Shown here piece after piece: positions 45,946 through 57,845 of a DNA stretch of 64,000 bases. Each line of letters starts with the position of its first letter. Positions within the stretch are counted from its first letter, which is position 1. Source of the stretch: Betaproteobacteria bacterium (GTDB lineage Bacteria; Pseudomonadota; Gammaproteobacteria; Burkholderiales; Ga0077523); NCBI GenBank assembly GCA_016125475.1, contig WGLR01000013.1, positions 44,891-108,890 of the forward strand. The letters are read 5' to 3'. The position numbers were made by a program, and so were the translations under genes. The notes beneath the pieces are model-generated. The model did no database searches and was not told the DNA's origin. It saw nothing but the letters and a program-made list of their open reading frames with translations.

Positions 45946-46049
45946 CGCGGGCGGCGTGTCCGACGGGCGAAGCCGCGGGGTTCCTTTGACACTCGTCAAG
46001 CCGCTTCGCGTGGCTGCGCGATTGAATGGCAGGGTCATTCTCCACGTGA

Positions 46050-47687
<1,638 letters not shown>

Positions 47688-47700
47688 GGCGCCCCAGACG

Positions 47701-49422
47701 TCAGCGGCGCTTCAGCCGTTCGCGCAGTTCGCCGAGCGTGCACGCGTTCAGCACGTCCGCCGGTTCCAGCCAGCCCCGTCGCGCCTGACCGATGCCGAAG
47801 CGCAGGTTGTCGAAGTCGTCCGCGTCATGCGCATCCGAGTCGATCGCGACCCGCGCCCCCTCCGCCTTCGCCATCCGGCAGTGGAGGTCCGTCAGGTCGA
47901 GACGCTTCGGGCTCGCGTTGACTTCGAGCGCGACACCGCACGCCGCCGCCGCGCGGATCACGCGCTGCATGTCCAGATCGCACGGATCCCGCTCGTCGAT
48001 GAGTCGACAGGTCGGGTGCCCGAGCACGTGCACGGCCGGGTGTTCCAGCGCCCTGAGGATGCGCCGGGTCTGGCGCGCGCGAGAGAGATCGAAGTGACCG
48101 TGCACGGATGCGACGACGACGTCCAGGCGTTCGAGCAGCGACCGCGGAAGGTCGAGTGATCCGTCCTCCAGGATGTCGACCTCGGTGCCCGCGAGCACCG
48201 TGATGTCCCTGAGGCGCTCGTTCAGCCGCGCGATCTCGTCGATCTGCTTCGCGAGCCGTGACGGATCCAGCCCCCCGGCTATGGTCAGCCGCTGCGAGTG
48301 GTCCGTGATGGCGATGTAGTCGAGCCCCCGCGCGGCGGCGGCCTTCGCCATGGCCTCCACGGAGTCGTGACCGTCGCTCGCCTTCGTGTGCACGTGCAGG
48401 TCGCCGCGCAGATCCTCGTGGGTCACGAGGCGCGGGAGCCTGCCCGTGCGTGCGGCCTCGATCTCGCCGCGGTCCTCGCGCAGTTCCGGCGGGATCCAGG
48501 CGAGCCCGAGCGCGGCATACACGGATTCCTCCGTGTCGCCGGCGACCGGCCGGTCACCCGCGAACACGCCGTACTCGTTCAGCTTCAGGCCCTTCGACTG
48601 CGCGAGGCGGCGCAACGCGACGCCGTGGGCCCGGGAGCCCGTGAAGTACTGCATCGCCGCGCCGCGGCTCGCGGGGGGGACGACGCGCAGGTCGACCTGC
48701 AGGCCGCCGCGCAGGCGCACCGTTCCGCGCGTCGGGCCCGCGGACACGACGTCCGCGACCTCCCCGTACTGCGTGAGATGCCGGATCGCGCGCGCACCGT
48801 CCTCGGCCGTGGCGAGGATGTCGAGATCCCCGACGGTGTCCCGCCGTCGCCGGAACGAACCCGCGGGCTCGACCCGGTCGAGGCCGTCGAGCCCGGACAG
48901 GTACTCGACGAGCGGCGTCACGAACTGTTCGGCGACGTCGAGGCGGAAGCGGCGTTCGCGCTTCAGGTGTGCGTGTGTCGCCTCGAGGATTCTGCGTTCC
49001 GTCTTCTCGCCGAAGCCGTGGACGCTGCGCACCCGCCCTTCGCGCGCGGCCTGGTGCAGGGCCTCGACGGTGTCGACGCCGAGGTCGTGCCAGAGCGTCT
49101 TCACGCGTTTCGGTCCGAGTCCCGGCACGTGGAGGAGTTCGCTCAGGGCCGCCGGCATGTCCGCCCGCAGCCGCTCGAGCTGCGGGCACGTTCCGGTCCG
49201 TGCGATCGTCGCGATCTTGCGTGCCAGATCGTCGCCGATACCCGGAAGATCGGTGAGGTCCTTGCCGTGCGCCAGCAGCGTGCCGACGGCGGTCCCGAGG
49301 TTGCCGATCGTGCGCGCCGCATTGCGGTAAGCGCGCACGCGGAACGCGTTCGCGCCCTGGATGTCCAGCAGATTCGCGATCTCGTCGAGGACCGCGGCGA
49401 TGGTTGCATTCACGACGGGCAT
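47701..49422 (-). CDS. polX: DNA polymerase/3'-5' exonuclease PolX
   Basis: This 573-residue protein joins a family-X polymerase core and a C-terminal PHP domain. The first ~150 residues have an HhH LPGIGDDLARKI and a second GLGPKR; the nucleotidyltransferase motif GSFRRRRDTVGDLDIL (about 192-207) contains the catalytic Asp pair, with a third Asp in VDLRVV. The PHP part has LHVHTKASDG, ITDHS and a metal-binding EVDIL. It acts in base-excision and gap repair, and the PHP gives 3'-5' exonuclease activity. The start at 49422 is preferred over longer upstream readings, which overlap the neighbouring gene. Confidence 0.92.
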   Translation of the reverse strand: MPVVNATIAAVLDEIANLLDIQGANAFRVRAYRNAARTIGNLGTAVGTLLAHGKDLTDLPGIGDDLARKIATIARTGTCPQLERLRADMPAALSELLHVPGLGPKRVKTLWHDLGVDTVEALHQAAREGRVRSVHGFGEKTERRILEATHAHLKRERRFRLDVAEQFVTPLVEYLSGLDGLDRVEPAGSFRRRRDTVGDLDILATAEDGARAIRHLTQYGEVADVVSAGPTRGTVRLRGGLQVDLRVVPPASRGAAMQYFTGSRAHGVALRRLAQSKGLKLNEYGVFAGDRPVAGDTEESVYAALGLAWIPPELREDRGEIEAARTGRLPRLVTHEDLRGDLHVHTKASDGHDSVEAMAKAAAARGLDYIAITDHSQRLTIAGGLDPSRLAKQIDEIARLNERLRDITVLAGTEVDILEDGSLDLPRSLLERLDVVVASVHGHFDLSRARQTRRILRALEHPAVHVLGHPTCRLIDERDPCDLDMQRVIRAAAACGVALEVNASPKRLDLTDLHCRMAKAEGARVAIDSDAHDADDFDNLRFGIGQARRGWLEPADVLNACTLGELRERLKRR

Positions 49423-49484
49423 GCAAGGCTCCGCGGTGCAGGTGTCGGGCCTGCACGGCACCGCGTCGGGGCGCGCGTGCAGCG

Positions 49485-49985
49485 TCAGCGCGACCAGTGT
49501 ACGCGGATGCGGTACTCGTCCGGCGCGTACTGCGTGTCGAGCGCGCCCTGATATGCGTGGTGGATCGCGTCGCCGAGGCGTCGCGCGAGGTGGATGCCGG
49601 TCGTCGTGATCGTGGTGGTGCCGTCCGAGTCGGCGACGTCCATGATCCGCTCGAGCGGGTGCTCCGCCCGTACGCGGTCGGCCTCGTTGTGGACCAGGTG
49701 GAGAATCTCCTCGCGATGCGCCGGCAGGAAAGAGCCGGCGAGTGTCACCCACCCGGCGGGCATGCGGTCGCGAATCCTGTGACAGGCGGGGCAGAGGTGC
49801 TCGCCCGCGCCGTCGGCAGGTCCGCTCCAGGCCCAGCGTCCGTGCGTGAACACGGCTCCGCAGTCCGGGCACGCGGCCGGTTCGCGCGGTTTGCTGCGTT
49901 CCGCGTACGGGTCGTGCACCACCTCCTCGATCCGGCGGTCGAGGCGCCGGTACGGATGGCCGTGGTTTTCGCCGGAATCCTTCAT
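49485..49985 (-). CDS. BCAM0308-family protein
   Basis: This 166-residue soluble protein begins MKDSGENHGHPYRRLDRRIEE. It matches the BCAM0308 family, with CPDCGAVFTHGRWAW followed by CPACHRIRDRMPAGWVTL, a four-Cys metal-binding knuckle at about residues 39-75, and DIHLARRLGDAIHHAYQG-type C-terminal half (here TGIHLARRLGDAIHHAYQG). The function is unknown. The GGGAGG site upstream supports the start. It follows maeB by 95 bp and precedes polX, all on the minus strand. Confidence 0.75.
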   Translation of the reverse strand: MKDSGENHGHPYRRLDRRIEEVVHDPYAERSKPREPAACPDCGAVFTHGRWAWSGPADGAGEHLCPACHRIRDRMPAGWVTLAGSFLPAHREEILHLVHNEADRVRAEHPLERIMDVADSDGTTTITTTGIHLARRLGDAIHHAYQGALDTQYAPDEYRIRVHWSR

Positions 49986-50080
49986 GGCTGCCTCCCGAGC
50001 TGGCGTGTCGAGACTCGGGTGATCGTAGCGGCGGTGGGATTCCCGCGATTGACCGATGTCAACCGCGGGACGTCGGGATG

Positions 50081-52360
50081 TCAGCTGGCGGCCTGCGCAT
50101 TCGCGTCGACGGTGCACAGGGCCGTCATGTTCACGAGCCTGCGGACGGTCGCGCTGGGGGTCAGGATGTGGACCGGCTTCGCGGTGCCGAGGAGGATCGG
50201 CCCCACCGTGATGCCCTCGCCGCCGATCATCTTGAGCAGGTTGAACGAGATGTTCGCCGCGTCGAGGTTCGGCATGATGAGCAGGTTGGCCTCGCCCGTC
50301 AGCCGGCTGTCCGGGTGCACGCGCGTGCGCAGGGACTCGGAGATCGCTGCGTCGCCGTGCATCTCGCCGTCGATCTCGAGATCGGGTGCCATCTTCTCGA
50401 TCAGGTCCAGCGCCCGGCTCATCTTGAGCGCGGAGGGCGAGTCGTCCGTGCCGAAGTTGGAGTGCGACAGCAGCGCGACCTTCGGCGCCACGCCGAAACG
50501 CCGGACCTCCTCGGCGGCCATCACGGTGATCTCCGCGATCTGTTCCACCGTCGGATCCTCGTTCACGTAGGTGTCGCTGATGAAGACCGTGCGCTTCGGC
50601 ATGAGCAGCACGTTCATCGCCGCGAACGTCGAGGCGCCGGGCTTCAGGCCGATCACGTTCGCGACGTGGCGCAGGTGGTCCTTGTGGCGGCCGAACGTGC
50701 CGCAGAGCATCGCGTCCGCGTCCCCGCGATGAACGAGCATCGCGCCGATCAGCGTCGTGGACTGGCGCACGTGCACCTTCGCGTCTTCCGGCGACACGCC
50801 CCGCCGGCGCATGAGGCGGTAGTACTCGTTCCAGGTTTCCTTGTAGCGGGGGTCCGACTCGGGGTTCACGAGGTCGAAGTCCCGACCCGGAACGATGCGC
50901 AGTCCGAAGCGCTTGATGCGTGACTCGACGACCTCGGGGCGCCCGATCAGGACCGGTTGCGCGATGCGCTCGTCCGCGACCACCTGCACGGCCCGCAGCA
51001 CGCGCTCGTCCTCGCCCTCGGCATACACGACGCGGCGCGGGGCGTTCTTCGCGGCCGCGAACACCGGCTTCATGATGAAGCCCGAGTGGTAGACGAAGCT
51101 CGTGAGCTGCGCGCGATACGCGTCGAAATCCGTGATGGGCCGGGTCGCCACGCCGCTTTCCATCGCCGCCTTCGCGACGGCCGGGGCGATGGAGGTGATG
51201 AGGCGCGGGTCGAACGGCTTCGGGATGATGTAGTCGGGACCGAACGAGAGGTCCTGGCCCTCGTAGGCCAAGGCCACGACGTCGGACTGTTCGGCCTGCG
51301 CGAGTTCCGCGATCGCGTGCACGCACGCGAGCTTCATCTCCTCGGTGATTCCCGTCGCGCCGACGTCGAGGGCCCCGCGGAAGATGAACGGAAAGCACAG
51401 CACGTTGTTCACCTGGTTCGGGTAGTCCGACCGGCCCGTCGCGATGACGGCGTCGGGACGCACCGCCTTGACCTCCTCCGGCGGGATCTCCGGCGTGGGA
51501 TTCGCGAGCGCGAACACGAGCGGGCTGCGTGCCATCTTCGCGACCCACTCCTGCTTCATCGCGCCGGGACCGGAGAGACCGAGGTAGATGTCGGCGTCAC
51601 CGATCACGTCCGCGAGCTCGCGCGCCTCCGTGCGCCGCGCGTAGCGGGCCTTGTTGGGCTCCATGGACGCGTCCCGCCCCTCCCGGATCACGCCCTTCGA
51701 GTCGCACACGAACACGTTCGAGCGCTTCAGGCCGAGGTTGCAGAGCAGGTCGAGACACGCGATGGCCGAGGCACCCGCACCCGAACAGACCAGCCTCGCG
51801 TCGGCGATTTCCTTGCCGACGAGGCGCAGACCGTTCAGCACGGCCGCGCCGACGATGATCGCGGTGCCGTGCTGGTCGTCGTGAAAGACCGGGATCTGCA
51901 TGCGCTCGCGCAGCTTGCGTTCGATGTAGAAGCACTCCGGAGCCTTGATGTCCTCGAGGTTGATGCCGCCCAGCGTGGGTTCGAGCGCCGCGATCATGTC
52001 GACGAGCTTGTCGGGGTCGTTTTCGGCGAGCTCGATGTCGAAGACGTCGATGCCCGCGAACTTCTTGAAGAGGCAGCCCTTGCCTTCCATCACGGGCTTG
52101 CCCGCGAGCGGGCCGATGTTGCCGAGCCCGAGCACGGCGGTGCCGTTCGTCACGACGCCGACGAGGTTCGCGCGCGAGGTGAGCTGGGCGGCGCGGGACG
52201 GGTCGGCCTGGATGGCCTTGCAGGCATAGGCGACGCCGGGCGAATAGGCGAGGGCGAGATCACGCTGGTTGGTGAGCCCCTTCGTGGGCGTCACCGAGAT
52301 CTTCCCCGGTGTCGGGTGCTCGTGGTACTCAATGGCTGACTTTTCGAGTTGATCGTCCAT
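50081..52360 (-). CDS. maeB: NADP-dependent malic enzyme (MaeB type)
   Basis: This 759-residue two-domain malic enzyme decarboxylates malate to pyruvate with NADP+. The N-terminal half shows [18 protein letters not shown], the metal/substrate EDIKAPECF and the nucleotide fold with VCSGAGASA. The C-terminal half (about 430-759) is a phosphotransacetylase-like domain, with [16 protein letters not shown] and [14 protein letters not shown], typical of MaeB and likely regulatory (acetyl-CoA binding) and not PTA-active. The start has GAGAGGAG upstream. It is monocistronic or leads the BCAM0308/polX run. Confidence 0.95.
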   Translation of the reverse strand: MDDQLEKSAIEYHEHPTPGKISVTPTKGLTNQRDLALAYSPGVAYACKAIQADPSRAAQLTSRANLVGVVTNGTAVLGLGNIGPLAGKPVMEGKGCLFKKFAGIDVFDIELAENDPDKLVDMIAALEPTLGGINLEDIKAPECFYIERKLRERMQIPVFHDDQHGTAIIVGAAVLNGLRLVGKEIADARLVCSGAGASAIACLDLLCNLGLKRSNVFVCDSKGVIREGRDASMEPNKARYARRTEARELADVIGDADIYLGLSGPGAMKQEWVAKMARSPLVFALANPTPEIPPEEVKAVRPDAVIATGRSDYPNQVNNVLCFPFIFRGALDVGATGITEEMKLACVHAIAELAQAEQSDVVALAYEGQDLSFGPDYIIPKPFDPRLITSIAPAVAKAAMESGVATRPITDFDAYRAQLTSFVYHSGFIMKPVFAAAKNAPRRVVYAEGEDERVLRAVQVVADERIAQPVLIGRPEVVESRIKRFGLRIVPGRDFDLVNPESDPRYKETWNEYYRLMRRRGVSPEDAKVHVRQSTTLIGAMLVHRGDADAMLCGTFGRHKDHLRHVANVIGLKPGASTFAAMNVLLMPKRTVFISDTYVNEDPTVEQIAEITVMAAEEVRRFGVAPKVALLSHSNFGTDDSPSALKMSRALDLIEKMAPDLEIDGEMHGDAAISESLRTRVHPDSRLTGEANLLIMPNLDAANISFNLLKMIGGEGITVGPILLGTAKPVHILTPSATVRRLVNMTALCTVDANAQAAS

Positions 52361-52577
52361 CGCGTTTCGCTCCTCTCCGTGTTGTTTCCGCCACGCACCC
52401 ATAATACTCATCCGGCCCGCATTTGTCGCAATTCGGGTGCACGTCTCACGATGCGGGAAATGCGGCGAGGGCCGTATCCGGCGTCGGGCGCAGGACGACG
52501 GTGGCGGCATCGAGATCACTTCGACCCGGAAACGAAATCCGGGTTCTGGATGCGGGGGCAGGTGCGGCGGACCGGTG

Positions 52578-52722
52578 CGCAGGGTGCGCACGGCGCACCG
52601 GGCGACGCCTGAACCCTCGCGGAGGGTCTGATGGGGAACAGCGTGTTGCTTCGTCCGCGTGCGCGGTGCGCACCCTACGGGCCTGCCCCCCACCCCAACC
52701 CTCCCTCGCAAGCAAGGGAGGG
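52578..52722 (+). repeat. dispersed repeat copy A (102-bp unit plus hairpin)
   Basis: A 102-bp unit (52578-52679) starts CGCAGGGTGCGCAC and ends with its near inverse GTGCGCACCCTACG (13 of 14 paired). Twenty bases later a hairpin CCCTCCCT / AGGGAGGG (52699-52706, 52715-52722) closes the block. It is a more divergent copy and lacks the 26-bp leader of B and C. No transposase-like frame is present, so it is MITE-like. Confidence 0.7.
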
Positions 52723-52765
52723 GACTCGATCCATTCCTTGCGCACTCCCACCCCCGCGAGGGTTA

Positions 52766-52936
52766 TAGCCCGGACACATGGTGGACACGTGCGTAGGGTG
52801 CGCACGGCGCACCGGACGACATCTCATCCCTCGCGAAGTGTCTGGTGGCGAACAACGCGTTGCCTCGTCCGCGTGCGCGGTGCGCACCCTGCGGGCCTGC
52901 CCCCCGCCCCAACCCTCCTCCACAAGCGAGGGAGGG
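52766..52936 (+). repeat. dispersed repeat copy B (with 26-bp leader)
   Basis: The leader TAGCCCGGACACATGGTG... (52766-52791) precedes a 102-bp unit (52792-52893) bounded by CGTAGGGTGCGCAC and GTGCGCACCCTGCG. A degenerate hairpin follows. Copy B is almost identical to copy C 6 kb away and lies in the same orientation. Copy A is 214 bp upstream. Confidence 0.75.
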
Positions 52937-53022
52937 CGCTCGATCCCGTTCCCTGCACACGCCTCCCTCGGAGAGAGAGCGGGGAGAGGGTGGGGCCCGC
53001 CGGGGGAACGAACGCCCGATCG

Positions 53023-54159
53023 TCAGGGCGCGGAGAGCGTCTCCCAGCTGTGCGCACCGGAGGCCGAATAGCAGCGCTCGACGACCTCGAGGCCGCGCGC
53101 GGCCATCGCGAAGTCCCAGGGGAACGGCGCGTCCTCGAGCACGTGCCGCAGGAAGAGTGCCCACTGCGTCCGGAACGCATTGCCGGTCGTGCCCGCGTCG
53201 GGGACGGGCAGCCACGCGGCGCGGTGATCGACGTCCGGGCGATCCTCCGCGTTCCAGAGGAGCACCGGTGTCTGGTCGCGATGCTGGGTGTAGCAGTCGA
53301 ACACGCCCACCACTGCCGAGCCGTGGGTGCCGTCCACCTGCATCACCATGAGGTCGTCGCGGTACACGCGCACGCACCACGACAGGCAGACCTGCGCCAT
53401 CGCGCCGCTCTCGAGTTCGCAGAGCACGAAGGCGGCGTCCTCGGCCGTCGCGTCGTAGGGGGTGGCCTTCTCGTCGAGGCGATCCGGAACGAACGTGCGG
53501 GCGGCACAGGTCACGCGGGCGAGCCGCCCGAAGAGGCTCTCGAGCATGTAGTGCCAGTGACACATCATGTCGAGGACGATGCCGCCGCCGTCCTCGCGGC
53601 GGTAGTTCCACGCCGGGCGCTGGGCGGGGCGCGCGTGACCGTCGAAGATCCAGTATCCGTGCTCGCCGCGGATCGAGAGCACGCGGCCGAAGAAGCCGGA
53701 GTCGACGAGCGCGCGCAGCTTCCGCAGCCCCGGCAGCCACAGGTTCGCCATCACGACACCATTGCGGCGGTCGAGACGTTCCGCGAGCTGCGCGAGGGCC
53801 GAAGCCTCCGCGTAGGTCGTGCCAAGGGGCTTGTCGCAGAACACGTGCTTGCCCGCCTCGAGCGCACGCTTCACGTTCGCGTGGCGCACGCCGGTCGCGG
53901 CACAGTCGAAGAAGACGGTGTCCTCGCCGTTCTCGAGGCAGGCGTCCAGGTCCGTCGACCAGCGCTCGATGCCGAAGCGCTGCGCAGTCCGCTGGAGGCG
54001 ACCGGCGTCACGACCGGTGAGGACCGGATCGATCGCGACCCGTTCGCCGCTCGCGAGCGTGAGCCCCTCGTCGCGCAGCGGCACGAGTGCACGGGCGAGG
54101 TGCTGACCGGTGCCGATGCGCCCGGTAGCACCGTTCAGGATGATTCCGAGTCTGCGCAT
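53023..54159 (-). CDS. Gfo/Idh/MocA-family oxidoreductase
   Basis: This 378-residue NAD(P)-dependent sugar or polyol oxidoreductase has an N-terminal Rossmann fold starting MRRLGIILNGATGRIGTG and the family K110-P111 motif in CDKPLGTT (in place of E-K-P). The C-terminal domain has MCHWHYMLESLFGRL, where the His residues are positioned like the family active site. The start follows the Met at the beginning of the fold; the frame stays open further upstream but is not coding. It is divergent from the FAD oxidase with which it shares the 52.7-59 kb module. The substrate is unknown. Confidence 0.82.
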   Translation of the reverse strand: MRRLGIILNGATGRIGTGQHLARALVPLRDEGLTLASGERVAIDPVLTGRDAGRLQRTAQRFGIERWSTDLDACLENGEDTVFFDCAATGVRHANVKRALEAGKHVFCDKPLGTTYAEASALAQLAERLDRRNGVVMANLWLPGLRKLRALVDSGFFGRVLSIRGEHGYWIFDGHARPAQRPAWNYRREDGGGIVLDMMCHWHYMLESLFGRLARVTCAARTFVPDRLDEKATPYDATAEDAAFVLCELESGAMAQVCLSWCVRVYRDDLMVMQVDGTHGSAVVGVFDCYTQHRDQTPVLLWNAEDRPDVDHRAAWLPVPDAGTTGNAFRTQWALFLRHVLEDAPFPWDFAMAARGLEVVERCYSASGAHSWETLSAP

Positions 54160-54334
54160 GACGGGGTCGCCGATGAATGAGTGGACGCAGGCCGGTCGCG
54201 CATTGCGGCACGGCACGTTCGAACCGCCGGATTCTCCCACAGGGCCGGCAGCGCGCGTCCAATGAGGGCATACTCTCGGCCTTCGCTGACCGGTCCGGCG
54301 AGACACGCTCGGGCGGACCACGGATCCACGCATC

Positions 54335-55759
54335 ATGAACACGAATTCGAACATCGTCGAGCGGCTCGCGACCCTCGTGGGGGCCGCCGATCTCCTCACC
54401 GACCCCTCCGACATGGAACCCTTTCTCGTCGACTGGCGGCAGCGACTGCGCGGAAACGCGCGCTGTGTCGTGCTGCCACGGTCGACGGAGCAGGTCTCGG
54501 CCGTCGTCGCGGCGTGCGCGGAGGCGGGCGTGCCGATCGTGCCGCAGGGCGGCAACACGGGTCTGTGCGGCGGCGCGACGCCCGGCGCGGGCGATCTGCC
54601 GGTCGTCGTCGGCCTCCGGCGCATGAACCGCATCCGCGCGATCGACCGCGAGAACAACACCATCACGGTCGAGGCCGGTTGCATCCTGAAGCAGGTGCAG
54701 GACGCCGCCGCGGAAGCGGACCGGCTGTTCCCGCTGAGCCTCGGCGCGGAGGGCAGCTGCCAGATCGGCGGCAACCTCTCGACGAACGCGGGCGGCGTGC
54801 ACGTCCTGCGCTACGGCAACACGCGCGAACTGACACTCGGCCTCGAGGTGGTCCTGCCGGACGGACGCATCTGGAACGGACTGAGGGGGCTGCGCAAGGA
54901 CAACACGGGCTACGACCTCAAGCAGCTGTTCGTCGGCGCGGAGGGCACGCTGGGCATCATCACCGCGGCGGTGCTCAAGCTCTTCCCCGTTCCGCAGGCG
55001 ACCGTCACGGGATGGGTCGGCGTGGAATCCCCCGCGGCCGCCGTGCGGCTGCTGGACTCGATGCAGGCGTCGCTCGGGCCGCGGCTCGTCGCGTTCGAGC
55101 TCATGGCGGACCTTCCGCTCCAGATGGCGCTCGCCCATTCGGACGGCGCGCAGCCTCCTCTCGCGAGTGCACATCCGTGGCACGTGCTCGTCGAACTCGC
55201 GGACTCGGGTGACGAGGACGATCTGCAGGAACTCGTGCTCGACGTGCTCGAGGCCGCGAGCGAGGCGGGCGGGGTCGCTGATGCCGCGCTCGCCCAGAAC
55301 ATCGAGCAGTCGCGCGAGTTCTGGCACCTGCGCGAGACGATCCCCGAAGGACAGACCCGCACGGGCTACAGCATCAAGCACGACATCTCGGTGCCCATCT
55401 CGCGCATTCCGGAGTTCCTCGATCGTGGCGCGCAGGCACTCGCGAAAGCCATTCCCGGCATCCGCATCGTGCCGTTCGGACACCTCGGAGACGGGAATCT
55501 CCACTACAACGTGACACGCCCCGTCGAAATGACCGACGGCGACTTCGCCGCGAAGACGCCGGACGTGAACCGCATCGTTCACGAACTCGTCCACGAGTTC
55601 CACGGCAGCATCAGCGCGGAGCACGGGCTCGGGCAGGTGAAGCGCGACGAGGCCGCGCGCTACAAGAGCCAGGTGGAACTGGATCTCATGCGCGCCGTGA
55701 AGCGCGCCTTCGACCCGGCCGGCATCATGAATCCGGGGAAGATCCTCGCAGGAACGTGA
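54335..55759 (+). CDS. FAD-linked 2-hydroxyacid oxidase/dehydrogenase (GlcD/D2HGDH-like)
   Basis: This 474-residue protein has a PCMH-type FAD-binding domain with VPQGGNTGLCGGATPGAG (about 69-86) and GNLSTNAGGVHVLRYGN (about 147-163), and a C-terminal FAD-oxidase domain with PFGHLGDGNLHYNV and the final EHGLGQVKR. These are characteristic of GlcD, D-lactate and D-2-hydroxyglutarate dehydrogenases. It oxidises a 2-hydroxy acid to the 2-oxo acid, probably passing electrons to a quinone or electron-transfer flavoprotein. It starts the rightward part of the module. Confidence 0.88.
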   Translation: MNTNSNIVERLATLVGAADLLTDPSDMEPFLVDWRQRLRGNARCVVLPRSTEQVSAVVAACAEAGVPIVPQGGNTGLCGGATPGAGDLPVVVGLRRMNRIRAIDRENNTITVEAGCILKQVQDAAAEADRLFPLSLGAEGSCQIGGNLSTNAGGVHVLRYGNTRELTLGLEVVLPDGRIWNGLRGLRKDNTGYDLKQLFVGAEGTLGIITAAVLKLFPVPQATVTGWVGVESPAAAVRLLDSMQASLGPRLVAFELMADLPLQMALAHSDGAQPPLASAHPWHVLVELADSGDEDDLQELVLDVLEAASEAGGVADAALAQNIEQSREFWHLRETIPEGQTRTGYSIKHDISVPISRIPEFLDRGAQALAKAIPGIRIVPFGHLGDGNLHYNVTRPVEMTDGDFAAKTPDVNRIVHELVHEFHGSISAEHGLGQVKRDEAARYKSQVELDLMRAVKRAFDPAGIMNPGKILAGT

Positions 55760-55823
55760 CGCCGGTGCGTTCCGTACCGACGGTCGCCCGGCGCGCCGGA
55801 TCGCCCCTCACGGGAGTCACTGA

Positions 55824-56915
55824 ATGACAGGAACACTGCGCATCTTCGGCGCACCGGGACGCTACATACAGGGGGCCGGCGCACTCGCGGCCATGGGCGA
55901 AACCCTGCGCGGCGTCGGCAGCCGCACCGTCCTCGTGGCCGACAGGGCCGTGCTCGGGCTCTTCGGCGAGGCCATCGTCTCGGCCTGTTCCGGCGCGGGC
56001 ATCCGGTGCGAACCCCTCGAGTTCTCGGGCGAGATCACGCCGGAAGAGGTCGCGCGCCTCGCGACGCTGGCGCGGCATGCGTCGCCCGACTTCGTGATCG
56101 GTTGCGGCGGAGGACGGGGGGTCGATGCGGGCAAGGCCGTCGCGGACGCCCTGAAGTGCCGGGTCGCGACGATTCCCACGGCCGCCTCGAACGATGCACC
56201 CACGAGCAAGATCTACGTGCTCTACGACAGCTCGCACCGGCTGCTGCGTGTGGGCCACATGTCGTCCAGCCCGGAGGTGGTGGTGGTGGACACGGAGATC
56301 GTCGTGACGGCTCCCGAGTCCCTGTTCACGGCAGGCATCGGCGACGCCGTCGTGAAGAAGTTCGAGGTCGCGCAGTGCGTGGCCTCGGGCGGACGCAACA
56401 TCTTCGGCGCGAGCGCCTGCCGGGCCGCCGTCGCGCTCACGGAGCTCTGTTACGAAACGCTCCGGAAGGACGCCGTGGCGGCGCTCGCGGCGGTTCGACA
56501 GCGCCGCGTGACCGACGAGGTCGAACGCGTGGTCGAGGCGACCGTGCTGCACAGCGGCCTCGGCTTCGAGAGCGGCGGCCTGTCGATCTCGCACGCGATG
56601 ACGCGGGGTCTGAGCGCCGTGCGTGGCACGCGCGACGCGCTGCACGGCCACCAGGTTGCCTATGCGCTGCTCGTCCAGCTCGCACTCGAGCGACGGTCGC
56701 GCGCGTTCGTCGACGACGTGCTCGCGTTCTACGCGCAGGTCGGACTGCCCGCTTCCCTGGGCGACATCGGTCTGCCCGACGCGACCGCCGGGGAAGTCGA
56801 CGCCATCGCGGCAGGCACCATGACGGCACCGCACGCGCGGCACTTCGAACGCGAACTCGAGGCCCGGGACATCGCCGATGCGATGCGGGCGGTCGAGGCG
56901 CACGGAGCGCGATGA
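55824..56915 (+). CDS. iron-containing alcohol dehydrogenase, glycerol-dehydrogenase-like
   Basis: This 363-residue group III dehydrogenase of the GldA type has the NAD motif GCGGGRGVDAGK (93-104), TIPTAASNDAPTS (about 117-129), and likely metal ligands D174 (AGIGDAVVK), H257 (SISHA) and H274 (ALHGHQVAY). Glycerol dehydrogenase oxidises glycerol to dihydroxyacetone, but related enzymes act on other vicinal diols, so the substrate is uncertain. It lies 64 bp after the FAD oxidase with GGGAG upstream. Confidence 0.85.
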   Translation: MTGTLRIFGAPGRYIQGAGALAAMGETLRGVGSRTVLVADRAVLGLFGEAIVSACSGAGIRCEPLEFSGEITPEEVARLATLARHASPDFVIGCGGGRGVDAGKAVADALKCRVATIPTAASNDAPTSKIYVLYDSSHRLLRVGHMSSSPEVVVVDTEIVVTAPESLFTAGIGDAVVKKFEVAQCVASGGRNIFGASACRAAVALTELCYETLRKDAVAALAAVRQRRVTDEVERVVEATVLHSGLGFESGGLSISHAMTRGLSAVRGTRDALHGHQVAYALLVQLALERRSRAFVDDVLAFYAQVGLPASLGDIGLPDATAGEVDAIAAGTMTAPHARHFERELEARDIADAMRAVEAHGAR

Positions 56916-57078
56916 CGGTCGCGGCGCGGTCCGCCGGGCCCTGGGATCGCCGCCGTCGTGCGGGGTAAGATCGTCGGCCGGTGAGGCCTTCCCGGGAAGG
57001 GAGGGCGCACGTGCGGGGATGAACGCCGGGCCGATTGCGTCCCGGGAACAGGACACTGACTGGACACGGAAGGATTTC

Positions 57079-57780
57079 ATGAACGAGAGCAGGGTGGCCG
57101 TCGTGATCGGCGGCGGGACCGGAATCGGGCGCGCGTGCGCCGAAGTGCTGGTGGAGCGGGGCTGGAGCGTCTGCTGCTTCGGGCGCGATCGCGACACCGA
57201 CTGGCCGGAGGTGATTCCCTTCGCGCAGCTGGATGTCACCGACGATGCCGCGCTCGCGGCCGTGGCAGCGAAGTTCCCGAGACTCGACGCACTCGTGAAT
57301 TCCGCGGGCATCATCCTCCACGAGGGGCAGGAGTTCGAGGGAGACGGCTTCCGCCGCGTGATCGACGTGAACCTGATCGGCACGGAGCGGGCGTCCGTGC
57401 TGTTCCGCGACGCGCTCGCGACGCACGGCGGGGCCATCGTGAACGTCGCGTCGGTCTGGAGTTCGTTCGGATCCGCACGCAACCCGGCCTATTCGGCGAG
57501 CAAGGGGGCGGTCGTCTCGCTCACGCGCTCGCACGCCGTCGCGTTCGCGCCTCTCGGGGTGCGCGTGAATGCCGTGGCGCCCGGCTGGATCGAGACCCGG
57601 CTGTCGGAGCGTGCGCGCACGGACCCCGCGCGGAGCAGCGCGATCACGCAGCGCATTCCGATGGGGCGCTGGGGCGAGCCGCGCGACGTCGGTGACGTCG
57701 TGGCGTTCCTCGTCTCGGAGGAGTCGCGATACGTGACCGGTGCCGTGATCCCGGTGGACGGGGGCTACTGCATCGCGTAG
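57079..57780 (+). CDS. short-chain dehydrogenase/reductase
   Basis: This 233-residue classical SDR has a Rossmann motif GGGTGIG (11-17), N74 in NSAG and the catalytic S125, Y138-SAS-K142. The C-terminal VIPVDGGYCIA is standard. The residue after beta2 is FGRDRD, so NADP is possible. The ATG has a weak AAGGA site; a further upstream Met would add 20 residues. It is third of the four rightward genes of the module. Confidence 0.87.
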   Translation: MNESRVAVVIGGGTGIGRACAEVLVERGWSVCCFGRDRDTDWPEVIPFAQLDVTDDAALAAVAAKFPRLDALVNSAGIILHEGQEFEGDGFRRVIDVNLIGTERASVLFRDALATHGGAIVNVASVWSSFGSARNPAYSASKGAVVSLTRSHAVAFAPLGVRVNAVAPGWIETRLSERARTDPARSSAITQRIPMGRWGEPRDVGDVVAFLVSEESRYVTGAVIPVDGGYCIA

Positions 57781-57845
57781 ACGGGCCGGACGCGTGGGGC
57801 CACGCGTGCCGGCGCGGGATCAACGACGTTTCGGGGAGGGAAGCG

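Larger units (their letters stand above)
52361..53022. other. 662-bp intergenic region filled with repeat copies A and B
   Basis: No gene is supported between maeB and the Gfo/Idh oxidoreductase, which converge with nothing between them except repeats. The first ~215 bases hold nothing recognisable. Two copies of the 145-bp dispersed repeat follow, listed separately. Open frames here are repetitive Arg/Ala/Pro-rich and arise from the repeats. Confidence 0.6.
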